A stretch of 64,000 bases of DNA from Streptomyces sp. Act143 (GCF_003143935.1 NZ_QFRX01000001.1:2143587-2207586); one strand, 5' to 3'; numbered from the stretch's first letter, positions 30,058-39,080 are shown. Numbers and translations: made by a program. The notes: a model not told the origin generated them from the sequence alone.

Positions 30058-30819
30058 GACCACCGGCGCGTGGTCCGAGGCGCCCTTGCCCTTGCGCTCC
30101 TCACGGTCCACGTAGGCGTCGGTGACGGCCTTCGCGAACGGCTCGTTGCCGTACACCAGGTCGATGCGCATGCCGCGGTTCTTGGGGAAGCAGAGCTGGC
30201 GGTAGTCCCAGTACGTGAAGGGGTGGTCGTACTTCAGGGGGCGCGGGACGACGTCCGAGAGGCCGGCCTCGCGCAGGGCGGCGAGGGCGGCGCGCTCGGC
30301 GGGGGTGACATGGGTGAGGCCCTCGAAGGCGGCCACGTCGTAGACGTCGTCGTCCGTCGGTGCCACGTTGTAGTCGCCCAGGACCGCGAACGGGCGGCTG
30401 CCCGCGGCGTCACCGGCGACGGCCGCCTTGAGGGCCTCGAACCACTGGAGCTTGTAGGCGTAGTGCGGGTGGTCCACCTCGCGGCCGTTCGGCACGTACA
30501 CCGACCACACGCGGACGCCGCCGCAGGTCGCGGAGATGGCGCGGGGCTCGGGGGCGCCGTCGTAGCCGGGGTCGCCGGGCAGGCCCTTGACCACGTCCTC
30601 CAGGCCGACCCGGGAGAGCACCGCCACGCCGTTCCACCTGCCGGTGGCGTTGACCGCCGCTTCGTAGCCCAGCTCGCGCAGCTGGTCGAACGGGAACTGC
30701 TCCTCGGCGAGCTTGGCCTCCTGGAGGCAGAGCACGTCCGTGCCGCTGCTCTCCAGCCAGGCCAGGAGCCTCGGCAGACGGGCGGTGATCGAGTTCACGT
30801 TCCAGGTGGCGATGCGCAT
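30037..30819 (-). CDS. xth: Exodeoxyribonuclease III
   Basis: 260-residue AP endonuclease / 3' exonuclease for base excision repair. Family marks: MRIATWNVNSITARLPRLL at the start, the metal-binding Glu in CLQEAKLAEEQFP, GDYNVAPTDDD, YWDYRQLCFPKNRGMRID and the C-terminal ASDHAPVVV with catalytic His. The start is the ATG at 30819, a better fit than the upstream in-frame codon at 30849. Confidence 0.95.
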   Translation of the reverse strand: MRIATWNVNSITARLPRLLAWLESSGTDVLCLQEAKLAEEQFPFDQLRELGYEAAVNATGRWNGVAVLSRVGLEDVVKGLPGDPGYDGAPEPRAISATCGGVRVWSVYVPNGREVDHPHYAYKLQWFEALKAAVAGDAAGSRPFAVLGDYNVAPTDDDVYDVAAFEGLTHVTPAERAALAALREAGLSDVVPRPLKYDHPFTYWDYRQLCFPKNRGMRIDLVYGNEPFAKAVTDAYVDREERKGKGASDHAPVVVDLDVP

Positions 30820-30849
30820 GCCTGACAACCTACCGGGCCCCACTGACAC

Positions 30850-31491
30850 TCACAGCGACGCGCTCTCCCCCGGCGCCAGCCTGAGGTGCTCGGTTCCGCC
30901 GAGGGCGCCGATCTGGTTGTCGTAGATGGGGCGGGCGAGGTCGGTGAGCAGGGCGTCGTGAACGTCGTACGCCCGTTGCGGCTTGACCTCACGGACGTAG
31001 TCGATCACCTCGGAGATCTTGCTCCAGGGCGCCATGACCGGCAGCATCAGCGTCTCCACCGCGTGGTCGGGGACGGTGAGGGCGTCACCGGGGTGGAAGA
31101 CACGGCCGCCGTCGATCAGGTAGCCGACGTTGGTGATGCGCGGGATGTCCGGGTGGATCACCGCGTGCAGCTCGCCGTGGACCTGGACGTCGAAGCCCGC
31201 GGCGGTGAAGGTGTCGCCGTGGCCGACGGTGTGCACCCGGCCCGGGAAGGCGGCGGAGATCTTCTCCGCGACGGACCGCAGGGTCCAGATCTCGGCGGCC
31301 GGGTTCGCCGCCATGGCCGCGCGCAGCCGCTCCTCGCTGAAGTGGTCGGGGTGCTCGTGCGTGACGAGGATCGCCTCCGCGCCGACCGCGGCGTCCTCCT
31401 CGCTGAAGCCTCCCGGGTCGAGGACGAGGGTGCGCCCGTCCTTCTCCAGGCGGACGCAGGCGTGCGACTTCTTCGTGAGCTTCGTGGTCAT
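30850..31491 (-). CDS. MBL-fold metallohydrolase (UlaG-like)
   Basis: 213-residue metallo-beta-lactamase-fold protein. Metal ligands are in LVTHEHPDHFSEE, GELHAVIHPD and FHPGDALTVPD. Short form without extra domains, close in size to the lactonase/UlaG group. Thirty bases downstream of this gene lies xth (same strand), so the two may be cotranscribed. Substrate unknown. Confidence 0.88.
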   Translation of the reverse strand: MTTKLTKKSHACVRLEKDGRTLVLDPGGFSEEDAAVGAEAILVTHEHPDHFSEERLRAAMAANPAAEIWTLRSVAEKISAAFPGRVHTVGHGDTFTAAGFDVQVHGELHAVIHPDIPRITNVGYLIDGGRVFHPGDALTVPDHAVETLMLPVMAPWSKISEVIDYVREVKPQRAYDVHDALLTDLARPIYDNQIGALGGTEHLRLAPGESASL

Positions 31492-31524
31492 GGCACCATC
31501 CTGCCGCGCTCCCCGCGCGGGTGC

Positions 31525-32832
31525 TCACTCCTCGGGGGTCGTCTCCTCGCGGATGACCTCCTGGGCGACCTTGAAGGCGCTGCCGGCCGCCGGGACGCCG
31601 CAGTACACGGCCGCCTGGAGGAGCACCTCCTTGATCTCGGCCGGGGTGAGGCCGTTGCGCAGGGCGGCGCGGACGTGGAAGCCGAGCTCGTCCAGGTGGC
31701 CGCCCGCGACCAGCGCGGTGAGCGCGACACAGCTGCGGGAGCGGCGGTCGAGGCCCGGGCGGTCCCAGATCTCGCCCCAGGCGTAGCGGGTGATGAACTC
31801 CTGGAAGTCGCCGGAGAAGTCGTCGGCCTGCGCCAGCGCCCGGTCGACGTGCGCGTCGCCGAGCACCTCGCGGCGCACCTTGAGCCCGGCGTCGTACGGG
31901 TCGGGCCGCCCGCCCATGCCCTGGGGCGCAGGCGCGGCCGGGGCGATCTCGGCGATCGGCACGGCCTGCGGCGGCGGTCCCGCGGCGGCCAGGACCGGCT
32001 TGACGGGGGCCGCGGGGATCGCCATCTGGCCGGTCGTGGAGTCGTAGGCGGGCTGCCAGGCGGTGGAGAAGTGCCGGACCAGCAGGTCCGTGACGGCGGC
32101 GGGCTGCTCCACCGGTACGAGGTGGGAGGCGCCCGGTACGACGGCCAGCCGCGCGTCCGGGATGCCGGCGACCAGCGTGCGGGCCTCCGCCGGGCCGGTC
32201 ACCTGGTCGTCGGAGCCGACGAGGACGAGGGTCGGCACCCCGACGTGGGCGAGTGCGGTCCGCACGTCGAACGCGGCGAGCGCCTCGCAGGCGGCGATGT
32301 AGCAGCCGGGGTCGGTGGTGCGGACCATCTGCACGGCCCAGTCGGTGATCGCGGGCTGCGCGGCGGCGAACCCGCCGGTGAACCAGCGCTCGGGGGACGT
32401 CCGGGCAATCGGGTCGAGCCCGTTCGTCCGCACGATCACACCGCGCTGCCGGAACTCGTCCGGCGTCCCGAACCGGGGCGAGGCGGCGATCAGCGCGAGC
32501 GAGGCGATCCGTTCCGGGTGGCGCAGCGCCAGCTCCAGCCCCACCGCACCGCCGAGCGCGCAGCCCGCGTAGCCGAAGCGCTGCACGCCGAGGCCGTCGA
32601 GGGTGGCGAGCAGCCGGGCGGTGAGGTCACCGACCGAGCCCGCCGGGTAGGCGGGGGCGCCGCCGTGGCCCGGCATGTCGAAGCGGAAGACCCGCCACTG
32701 CTTGACCAGGTCGGGGACCTGGCGGTCCCACATGTGCCATGTAGTGGCGAGAGAATTGGCCAGGACCAGGACAGGGGCGTCTTCTGGCCCGTCAAAGCGG
32801 TATTGCAGGGTTTCGACGTTCGTCTTGCTCAC
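31525..32832 (-). CDS. pcaL: PcaL: 3-oxoadipate enol-lactonase fused to 4-carboxymuconolactone decarboxylase
   Basis: 435 residues from the GTG of VSKTNVETLQYRFDG. The N-terminal alpha/beta hydrolase (1-260) is followed by an Ala/Pro linker and a C-terminal decarboxylase domain (about 305-425; GLKVRREVLGDAHVDRALAQ, RSRSCVALTALVAGGHLDEL). This matches the fused PcaL of actinobacteria, which finishes the protocatechuate branch of the beta-ketoadipate pathway. The nucleophile elbow reads GCALGG, with Ala (GCG) where lactonases have Ser. The acid GSDDQ and the His GASHLVP remain. No other pca gene is in the window. Its start codon overlaps the stop of an integrase gene. Confidence 0.9.
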   Translation of the reverse strand: MSKTNVETLQYRFDGPEDAPVLVLANSLATTWHMWDRQVPDLVKQWRVFRFDMPGHGGAPAYPAGSVGDLTARLLATLDGLGVQRFGYAGCALGGAVGLELALRHPERIASLALIAASPRFGTPDEFRQRGVIVRTNGLDPIARTSPERWFTGGFAAAQPAITDWAVQMVRTTDPGCYIAACEALAAFDVRTALAHVGVPTLVLVGSDDQVTGPAEARTLVAGIPDARLAVVPGASHLVPVEQPAAVTDLLVRHFSTAWQPAYDSTTGQMAIPAAPVKPVLAAAGPPPQAVPIAEIAPAAPAPQGMGGRPDPYDAGLKVRREVLGDAHVDRALAQADDFSGDFQEFITRYAWGEIWDRPGLDRRSRSCVALTALVAGGHLDELGFHVRAALRNGLTPAEIKEVLLQAAVYCGVPAAGSAFKVAQEVIREETTPEE

Positions 32833-33995
32833 CCGCTCACGCTCCCACATCTCACGTCTTCATCAGGCGCGGGGGTGGGCACCCCCGCGAGACCTCCCCA
32901 CGCAGCCGCCGCCGGACGAAGATCCTCCACATCCGGCTTCACATACCACTGCTTCGTGGTCTTGACGCTGCTGTGCCCCGCCCATCGCGCAAGGAGGTGA
33001 TCCGGAACCCCGTTGTTCGCGAGATACGTGAGGCAGCTCGCGCGGGCGTCGTACAAACGAACACGCCGCAGCTGACTCCGGGCCATGATCTCGTAGGCCC
33101 TCTTGCGCAGATGCTTCCCGTTGAGCGCCCTGCCGAGCTCGTCCACGAGTACGTACCCGCTGCTCTCATACGCCACTCCCGCCGCAAGCTCCTCCGCTGA
33201 CTGCACCGCCGCGAAGTGCTTGAGGGCATCACTGACCAGCGCAGGCAAAGGAAGCAGCCGCTCGCCGGCAGCGGACTTCGCGCTCTTCTCCACCACCGTC
33301 CTGTTCCCCATCAGCGTCCGCGTGTTGGTGATGCTCAGGGTGCCCTTGTCCACGTCGACATCGGACCAGCGCAGGCCGCAGACCTCCGCCGGACGCAGTC
33401 CCATCAAGGAGAGCAGCAGCGGGGCACACAGCCGATCGTCCCGCACCCCGAGCACGAAGGAATGGACCTCGGTTTCGGTCCAAGGCGCCACCACAGTCCT
33501 CGTCAGGCGCTCCGCCTTGCGCGTCTTCCGTGGGATCGTCACGTCCTGGGCGGCGTTCTCGGCGACCAGGTGCCGCTTCACCGCACGGTTCAGCGCGTCC
33601 TTCAGCCGTGCAAGAGACATCTCCACCGAGATCACACCCAGGCCGGCACCCGCCCTGCCGCTCCGGACCCGGCCCTCACGCAGCGCCCACTCCATCCACG
33701 CCCGAACGTCGTCCTCGGTGAGGGCCTGAAGCCGGATGTGCCCCAGCTTGCTCCGCACACGATCCAGAGTGGCCATGTAGCTGTTGATGGTGGTCTCCTC
33801 CAGGTCTTCCGCCTTCTCGGCGATCCACTGGTCAAGCCACTCATCCACGGTGATGTTGTTGGGCGCCACGAGCGTCCCTTCGTAGCGACGGTGCGTGACA
33901 TACGCGTACGCGACCTTCGCTTCCCTCAGGGTGGCAAACGTCCGCGTCAACTGCTTACGCTTCCCGGTTTCGGGATCGCGTCCCACATCGACCAC
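32829..33995 (-). CDS. Tyrosine recombinase / site-specific integrase
   Basis: 388 residues from the GTG at 33995. SAM-like N-terminal domain (ITVDEWLDQWIAEKAEDLEE) and catalytic domain with Arg in LMGLRPAEVCGLRW, LYDARASCLTYLANNG (Tyr where many relatives have His; common in this actinobacterial group), WAGHSSVKTTKQWYV with the nucleophile Tyr. Similarity continues upstream of the start: IKKLSPNAKGQVRYRF is encoded in frame before 33995, but no ATG, GTG or TTG precedes it before a TGA. The N-terminus therefore looks frameshifted or uses an odd start. Its stop overlaps the pcaL start by 4 bases (GTGA). Confidence 0.85.
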   Translation of the reverse strand: MVDVGRDPETGKRKQLTRTFATLREAKVAYAYVTHRRYEGTLVAPNNITVDEWLDQWIAEKAEDLEETTINSYMATLDRVRSKLGHIRLQALTEDDVRAWMEWALREGRVRSGRAGAGLGVISVEMSLARLKDALNRAVKRHLVAENAAQDVTIPRKTRKAERLTRTVVAPWTETEVHSFVLGVRDDRLCAPLLLSLMGLRPAEVCGLRWSDVDVDKGTLSITNTRTLMGNRTVVEKSAKSAAGERLLPLPALVSDALKHFAAVQSAEELAAGVAYESSGYVLVDELGRALNGKHLRKRAYEIMARSQLRRVRLYDARASCLTYLANNGVPDHLLARWAGHSSVKTTKQWYVKPDVEDLRPAAAAWGGLAGVPTPAPDEDVRCGSVSG

Positions 33996-34636
33996 AAAGC
34001 GGTACCGGACCTGGCCCTTCGCATTCGGCGAAAGCTTCTTGATAGGAGCGGACAGAACTACTCACTCTCCTCGCGGACTCACGACACTGCTCGCTGCGTC
34101 CGCACCGGATGCCCCTCAAGGCGCCTCCGGCTGCGAACTGCTTCAATCGTCCGCACGCTGCCCGGTTTCGGTAACCGGGAACCATCTGCTACAAAGCACC
34201 GCCACGCCCTCCCTCAGGCCCTTCGCCTGGACCGAGAGCAAAGCCGCCGCCGAGATGTTCCACACGATCGCGGCCTGTCCGCGCACCACACGCAAACCTG
34301 ACCAAGCGACAGCGACCACTCACATGGAGGACTGCCCGCCGTGACCGTGGGTTTCGGCGCCATGCGTCTGCCGTCGCAGGAAAGGCCCCTATTGGGACAC
34401 GCCCTGCGCAAGCGCATGACCCGACCGCTCCCGGGAAACTTCGCCCGAACCGGCACTGAGCCGGCTCCGGACGGGACAACGATGAGTTGTCTCCTGGTCC
34501 ACCCGTAATCAGCATTGACCGACAGCCCAGCGGCCGGCAGCCACTGCCCGGATCCGGAACGCTCCGAGCGGCCGGCCTGCACGGGTGCCGCAGCCCGTTA
34601 CCAGGCGGCATGACGGAGCCTTGTTCTTGCGGGGGA
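33996..34636. other. No confident gene; possible mobile-element debris
   Basis: 641 bp between the integrase and a lipoprotein gene. A GTG-led frame just upstream of the integrase encodes VSSSVRSYQEAF and looks like the shifted original N-terminus. At 34190-34344 (+) a frame reads SLRPFAWTESKAAAEMFHTI, faintly like the C-terminus of IS630-type transposases. No complete ORF with good codon bias. Confidence 0.4.
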
Positions 34637-35254
34637 CTACCCGACTGGACAGTTCCCCCAGGCCGCGGCCAGGGGCTCGGGAATCTGTGGGACATCGCCG
34701 CAGCCGTGCGGCGCACGGGGGAAGCTGTCGGTGGCGAGGTAGCTCCACATGCCTGCGGCTGTACCGCGGAAGTACTTGGTGGCACTGCCCTCGTCCTGCA
34801 TGCCTACGAGTTGCTCGTGCGTCGCGCCGGAGGTGGACTCGAAACGGGTGGCTGCGTAGCGGACACCGCCGCACTGACCGTAGAAGAACTGCTGTGGCAC
34901 CGGTCGGATGTGGGCGAAGCGGGGGAAGCTGCGCTGGTATTCCGCCGTCACGGCGGCCTTCACCGCGCTGGTGGCGGTCAGGTTTTGGCAGCCGGAGTGA
35001 GGTGCCGAGGTAACCGTTCCGGTGGGCCTGGGCGATGCCGCGGCCCCGGTCGGGGAGGCAGCGGCGCGCGGCAGCTTGGGCGTGGTGTCGGCAGGGACGG
35101 CGGAAGGCAGGTCTGCCGGTGCAGAGGAAGTGGCCGAAGGCGGCCAGGAGGGGGCGCCCGAGTCGGCGTGCGAAGCCGCCGGCTCCTCGCACCCTGTCAG
35201 CAGCAGAATCCCGCCCAGCATCGCCATCACTGACACACCTCTGAGATCGAGCAT
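34637..35254 (-). CDS. Lipoprotein of unknown function
   Basis: 205 residues from the ATG at 35254. Signal peptide VSVMAMLGGILLLTGCEE with lipobox LLTGC, so lipid-anchored on the outer membrane face. A Ser/Pro/Ala-rich spacer of about 70 residues precedes a globular C-terminal domain with four Cys (GCQNLTAT, YGQCGGVRYA, HGCGDVP, GNCPVG), likely two disulfides. No family recognised. It lies in the accessory region between the integrase and glxA. The 298 bp to the glxA stop hold nothing I can assign. Confidence 0.75.
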   Translation of the reverse strand: MLDLRGVSVMAMLGGILLLTGCEEPAASHADSGAPSWPPSATSSAPADLPSAVPADTTPKLPRAAASPTGAAASPRPTGTVTSAPHSGCQNLTATSAVKAAVTAEYQRSFPRFAHIRPVPQQFFYGQCGGVRYAATRFESTSGATHEQLVGMQDEGSATKYFRGTAAGMWSYLATDSFPRAPHGCGDVPQIPEPLAAAWGNCPVG

Positions 35255-35552
35255 GGCGCGTCCTCTTCTCCGGTGATAGAGCCTCTGCCGCGATCTGCGA
35301 GAGAGCGTGGCCGCCTGCGCCCGGCCGCAGCCACGTTGCTGGACGCTCTGGGCCGCCCTGGGGTTGCAGGAGTGAGGGGTGTACGACGGTCTCGATTCCG
35401 TATACGCGCACCGGTGCACCGCGTCCCGCACGCGCGTCATCCCGGCCTGACTTCCTCGGCGATTCCTGTCGGCACCTCGCTCGGCGGATCGGAAGGCCGT
35501 GACCCGGCCGGAGGTGAGATGACGCCGTCCTTACGCCCTGTGGCCGCAGCGG

Positions 35553-37496
35553 TCAGGGCACTCTGACCCACCGCGCTACGGAGGGTGTCCCCTGATCGTC
35601 GGTGACGAACAGCATGTACCAGCCGGAGGGGACCAGGTCGCGGTTCTTCGGGACGGTGACCTGGATGCCGTCGCCGTCTTTCGTCTTCTTGAAGTCCAGG
35701 GCGATGGAGCGCTGCTCGACGTCGGTGACGTGGGTGGTGGAGCTCGGGTGGATCAGGCGGGCGGTCTTGATGACGGAGGCGTACTTGGTTCGGAAGGTCG
35801 CGGTGGCCCCGTGTTTCACCGTGGCGGGACCGCTGGTCAGGGACGGCCGGGAGTCGCGGTACAGGTACGGCGGCGTGTAGATCTCCAGGCGCTGTTCGAA
35901 GACACCGGGCTCGGTTTTGGCTTTGTCGGCGAAGAGGGAGTCGCCGCCGAAGGTGATCACGCGGCCGTCGGGGAGCAGGATGGAGCCGGAGTGGTAGTTG
36001 CGGCCCACCTCCGGGTCGGCCACTCGGTGCATCTCGCCGGTCTTGGCGTCGTAGATGCGTGCCTGGAGGATGTTCTCGGCGGAGGGGCCCCGGTAGTCCC
36101 GAGAACCGCCGGTGATCAGCACGGTGTCGTCGGGAAGGATCGACAGCTCCGGGTAGCGGGTGCCTTCCGCCAGTTGCGGGCCGTCCGTGAAGTGCGGGCT
36201 GTCCGCCGTGAGGTCGATGATCCTGGTCTTCTTCGACGACTTGGTCGATTCTCCGATGCCTCCGCCGCCGACCACCATGAACTTCTCGTCCTGGGCGGGC
36301 GGGAGCATGACCGTGCCGGAGGTCTCCATCAGGTTCGCGTCGTCCAAGCCGGGCAGCTTGGTGAACTTGTTGGTGGCGAACTGCCAGATACCTGGAGCGC
36401 GGCCGACGTCACTCGGGCCGTAGCCGGCGTTGGAGCCGGAGTAGAAGAAGGTGCCGTCGGGCAGTTGGAAGACGGCCGGGTAGGTGGGGAACTGCCGGAC
36501 CTTCCCGCTGTAGGTCCAGGTCCTGGTCTTCGGGTCGTAGACCTCGCTCTTGCCCGGCACCACCTGGCCGATGTCGTCCAGCCCGGACAGCGCCAGCACC
36601 CGCCCGTCGGAGAGCCGGGTCAGGGTCGGGTACCAGCGGGCCTCGTTCATCGGGGCGACTTTGGTGAACTTCTCCGTCGCCGGGTCGAACTCATAAGCGT
36701 CGTGAATCCCCTGGAAGTCCTTCTTGTCGAGGCCGAGTTTGTTGGCGATGCCGTACACGTTGTGGGTGTCGGAGCCGGTCAGGCCCTGCACGCGGTAGTT
36801 CTCCTGGGCACCGGTCTCGTACTGCCTGCCGCGCTTCTGCGCCTCGACGTAGACGCGGTTCACGCTCGCCTCCGTGCGCAAAAACTTCCCGGTCCTCTTG
36901 TCGAAGATCTTCTTCGCGGGCTTGACGGAGACGGGGTCCTTGGAGACGAACGTCTTGTGGTTCTCCTTACCGGTGAACCTCGTCCCGCCGGGCAGTGTGA
37001 CCGCCTTGTCGGGGTCCTCATTGTGGACGATCATCAGCCCGCCGGCCTTGGTGACATCGCCTTTGAGCTTTTCGTAGCGTTTGGTGCCGCCCGCGAACAG
37101 CAGCTTGCCGTCGGCCAGGTGGATGTGACCGGTGCAGAAGAGGTCGGCCGGGGTCCTCACCTCGTGGAAGGTGTTCTCGACCGGGTCCCAGACCACCGAG
37201 CGGAAGTTCTTGGCGTCGAAGTTGTCGAGGTTGTTGCCGGACCCGGCGACCAGCAGGATCTTGCCGGTGTGCAGCAAGGCCGCGTGGATGGTGTTCTGCC
37301 GGAACGCTTCGGGGACGTCGACGACGTCCCAGTGCCCGTTCTCCGCCTTGTACTCGGGTCTGTTGATCTCGTAGTGGTGGTACTTCTCGCTCCCGACGCG
37401 GTACAGCCACGGCCCGTTCAGACCGGCCAGCGCCAGCACCACCACGGTGCCGACCAGCAGACGACGGGCGCGACGGCGCCCGGCACTTCCCTCCAT
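35553..37496 (-). CDS. glxA: GlxA-type copper-radical oxidase, copy 1
   Basis: 647 residues from the ATG at 37496 (GGGGGAT 6 bases upstream). One N-terminal membrane anchor (RLLVGTVVVLALAGLNGPW) holds an outside kelch beta-propeller and the C-terminal DUF1929 domain. Residues of the galactose-oxidase-type site are present by analogy with Streptomyces GlxA: Cys121 in DLFCTGH and Tyr in EARWYPTL (thioether cofactor, with the stacking Trp next to it), Tyr-His in GRNYHSG, and His in SSTTHVTD. Such enzymes oxidise alcohols or aldehydes to make H2O2 and are needed for glycan deposition at hyphal tips. The usual partner cslA is not next to it. Operator at 37637-37651. Confidence 0.92.
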   Translation of the reverse strand: MEGSAGRRRARRLLVGTVVVLALAGLNGPWLYRVGSEKYHHYEINRPEYKAENGHWDVVDVPEAFRQNTIHAALLHTGKILLVAGSGNNLDNFDAKNFRSVVWDPVENTFHEVRTPADLFCTGHIHLADGKLLFAGGTKRYEKLKGDVTKAGGLMIVHNEDPDKAVTLPGGTRFTGKENHKTFVSKDPVSVKPAKKIFDKRTGKFLRTEASVNRVYVEAQKRGRQYETGAQENYRVQGLTGSDTHNVYGIANKLGLDKKDFQGIHDAYEFDPATEKFTKVAPMNEARWYPTLTRLSDGRVLALSGLDDIGQVVPGKSEVYDPKTRTWTYSGKVRQFPTYPAVFQLPDGTFFYSGSNAGYGPSDVGRAPGIWQFATNKFTKLPGLDDANLMETSGTVMLPPAQDEKFMVVGGGGIGESTKSSKKTRIIDLTADSPHFTDGPQLAEGTRYPELSILPDDTVLITGGSRDYRGPSAENILQARIYDAKTGEMHRVADPEVGRNYHSGSILLPDGRVITFGGDSLFADKAKTEPGVFEQRLEIYTPPYLYRDSRPSLTSGPATVKHGATATFRTKYASVIKTARLIHPSSTTHVTDVEQRSIALDFKKTKDGDGIQVTVPKNRDLVPSGWYMLFVTDDQGTPSVARWVRVP

Positions 37497-37636
37497 GTCG
37501 CAGATCCCCCGGAACAGCTGGATGGTCGGGCCGCAGCCTCCCCCGTGTGCCGCGGCCCGACCGGCCTGCACTGCGGCGTCCACTGGGCTCCCGATCCGCC
37601 GGCACAGTCGACGGCCGGTTGACGCCACCATGCTAT

Positions 37637-37651
37637 TTTGCATCATGCAAA
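37637..37651. promoter_or_regulatory. TTTGCAT operator, site 1 (glxA copy 1 / rpoA paralogue)
   Basis: TTTGCATCATGCAAA: perfect 7-bp arms around one base. Between leftward glxA (ATG 37496) and rightward rpoA (ATG 38017), so it could serve either. Preceded by TATTTT (37634-37639) on the plus strand and followed by TTGACA (37654-37659). Confidence 0.85.
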
Positions 37652-38016
37652 GCTTGACACAAGGGGAAGTAAGGACGCCGCAAGCGACAAGGGGCTGGCC
37701 ATGGACACCTGTCGCCGTGCCTTGAACGGCCGGGTGAAGGACAACCCGCGCGGCCGATGGCTGTTCCCGCGGCGCTTTCGAGCGTTGCCGACCGTCTGCT
37801 CGCCGACAACGGCGGCGGGATGTTCGTCGCCCCCGGCGCGCACGTCCGAACGACGCCGGAATCCGACCACGGCTCAGGTCGCCCGTGTGACGCGGGTCGG
37901 TCTTCCCGCTGAGGGCCTCGATGCCGCTCTGATCCGCGAAGAGACCGAAAGATTTTCGACGCTTTGATGTCCATGACGCCCGCCAGTGGGCTCCGAATAG
38001 CCGGAGGCTTCACCTC
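37652..38016. other. Leader of the rpoA paralogue, no gene seen
   Basis: 365 bp between site 1 and rpoA. A short plus-strand frame (37638-37967) overlaps the operator and has poor coding character, so I do not call it. A good CCGGAGG ribosome binding site lies 9 bases before the rpoA ATG. Confidence 0.5.
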
Positions 38017-38991
38017 ATGCTGATTGCCCAGCGTCCCTCGTTGACCGAAGAGGTCGTCGACGAGTTCCGTTCCCGGTTCGTGATCGAGCCGCTGGAGCCG
38101 GGCTTCGGTTACGCCCTCGGCAACTCCCTGCGCCGTACGCTCCTGTCGTCGATCCCCGGCGCTGCTGTCACCAGCATCCGTATCGACGGCGTGCTGCACG
38201 AGTTCACCACCGTGCCGGGCGTCAGGGAGGACGTCACCGACCTGGTCCTGAACATCAAGCAGCTGGTCTTCTCTTCCGAGGACGACGAGCCGGTCGTAAT
38301 GTACCTGCGCAAGCAGGGCCCGGGTCTGGTCACCGCCGCCGACATCGCTCTACGGGGCAGCATCGAGGTGCACAACCCCGACCTGGTCCTGGCGACGCTG
38401 AACGACAAGGGCAAGCTGGAGATGGAGCTGACGGTCGAGCGTGGCCGCGGCTACGTCTCCGCCGTGCAGAACAAGCAGGTGGGCCGGGAGATCGGCCGTA
38501 TCCCGGTCGACTCCATCTACAGCCCGGTACTCAACGTCACGTACAAGGTCGAGGCGACTCGTGTCGAGCAGCGCACCGACTTCGACAAACTGATCGTCGA
38601 CGTCGAGACCAAGCAGGGGATGCGTCCCCGTGACGCCATGGCGTCCGCCGGCAACACCCTGGTCGAGCTGTTCGGTCTGGCCCGCGAGCTCAACATCGAC
38701 GCCGAGGGCATCGACATCGGCCCGTCCCCCACGGACGCCGCCCTGACCGCCGACCTGGCACTGCCGATCGAGGAACTGGAGCTCACCGTCCGCTCCTACA
38801 ACTGCCTCAAGCGCGAAGGCATCCACTCCGTGGAAGAGCTCGTCGCCCGCTCCGAGGCCGACCTGCTCGACATCCGCAACTTCGGTACCAAGTCCATCGA
38901 CGAGGTCAAGGCGAAACTGGCCGACCTGGGCCTGGCCTTCAAGGACAGCCCCGGAGTCGAACCTCTCACCACCTTCGGGAGCACCGCCTGA
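38017..38991 (+). CDS. rpoA: RNA polymerase alpha subunit, apparent second copy
   Basis: 324 residues, full length. The N-terminal dimerisation domain starts [20 protein letters not shown] and has [20 protein letters not shown]. The C-terminal domain (about 245-312) keeps the DNA-contacting surface ([33 protein letters not shown]: Arg, Asn and Lys in place). It ends soon after ([16 protein letters not shown]), without the acidic tail I recall for the housekeeping Streptomyces alpha. The stretch [15 protein letters not shown] also differs from my memory of the standard protein. Neighbours are glxA and a STAS gene, not rpsD and rplQ, so I infer a second alpha. Whether it enters RNA polymerase is unknown. 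Confidence 0.92.
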   Translation: MLIAQRPSLTEEVVDEFRSRFVIEPLEPGFGYALGNSLRRTLLSSIPGAAVTSIRIDGVLHEFTTVPGVREDVTDLVLNIKQLVFSSEDDEPVVMYLRKQGPGLVTAADIALRGSIEVHNPDLVLATLNDKGKLEMELTVERGRGYVSAVQNKQVGREIGRIPVDSIYSPVLNVTYKVEATRVEQRTDFDKLIVDVETKQGMRPRDAMASAGNTLVELFGLARELNIDAEGIDIGPSPTDAALTADLALPIEELELTVRSYNCLKREGIHSVEELVARSEADLLDIRNFGTKSIDEVKAKLADLGLAFKDSPGVEPLTTFGSTA

Positions 38992-39045
38992 CGTCCCGCC
39001 GCCCTACGGCAACGGGCTCGCTGGAGAGCAAGCAGCACTCAAGGG

Positions 39046-39080
39046 GGCGCTATGTCACGTCAGTGACGCTCGATAGCGCC
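39046..39080. terminator. Nested hairpin after the rpoA paralogue
   Basis: GGCGCTAT (39046-39053) pairs with ATAGCGCC (39073-39080), and inside it GTCAC/GTGAC (39054-39067) forms a second stem. It starts 54 bases past the rpoA stop. The inner TCAC...GTGA could also be a regulator site. Confidence 0.6.

Noticed and set aside
34190..34344. IS630-type transposase C-terminus
   Set aside because: Only a short, weak resemblance (PFAWTES); kept as a note on the gap, not called as a gene.
32829..34636. tRNA gene as integration site
   Set aside because: No cloverleaf or CCA-type 3' end is visible at either side of the integrase.
37638..37967. 109-codon plus-strand frame starting in operator site 1
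   Set aside because: No ribosome binding site, no domain, and the start lies inside the palindrome.
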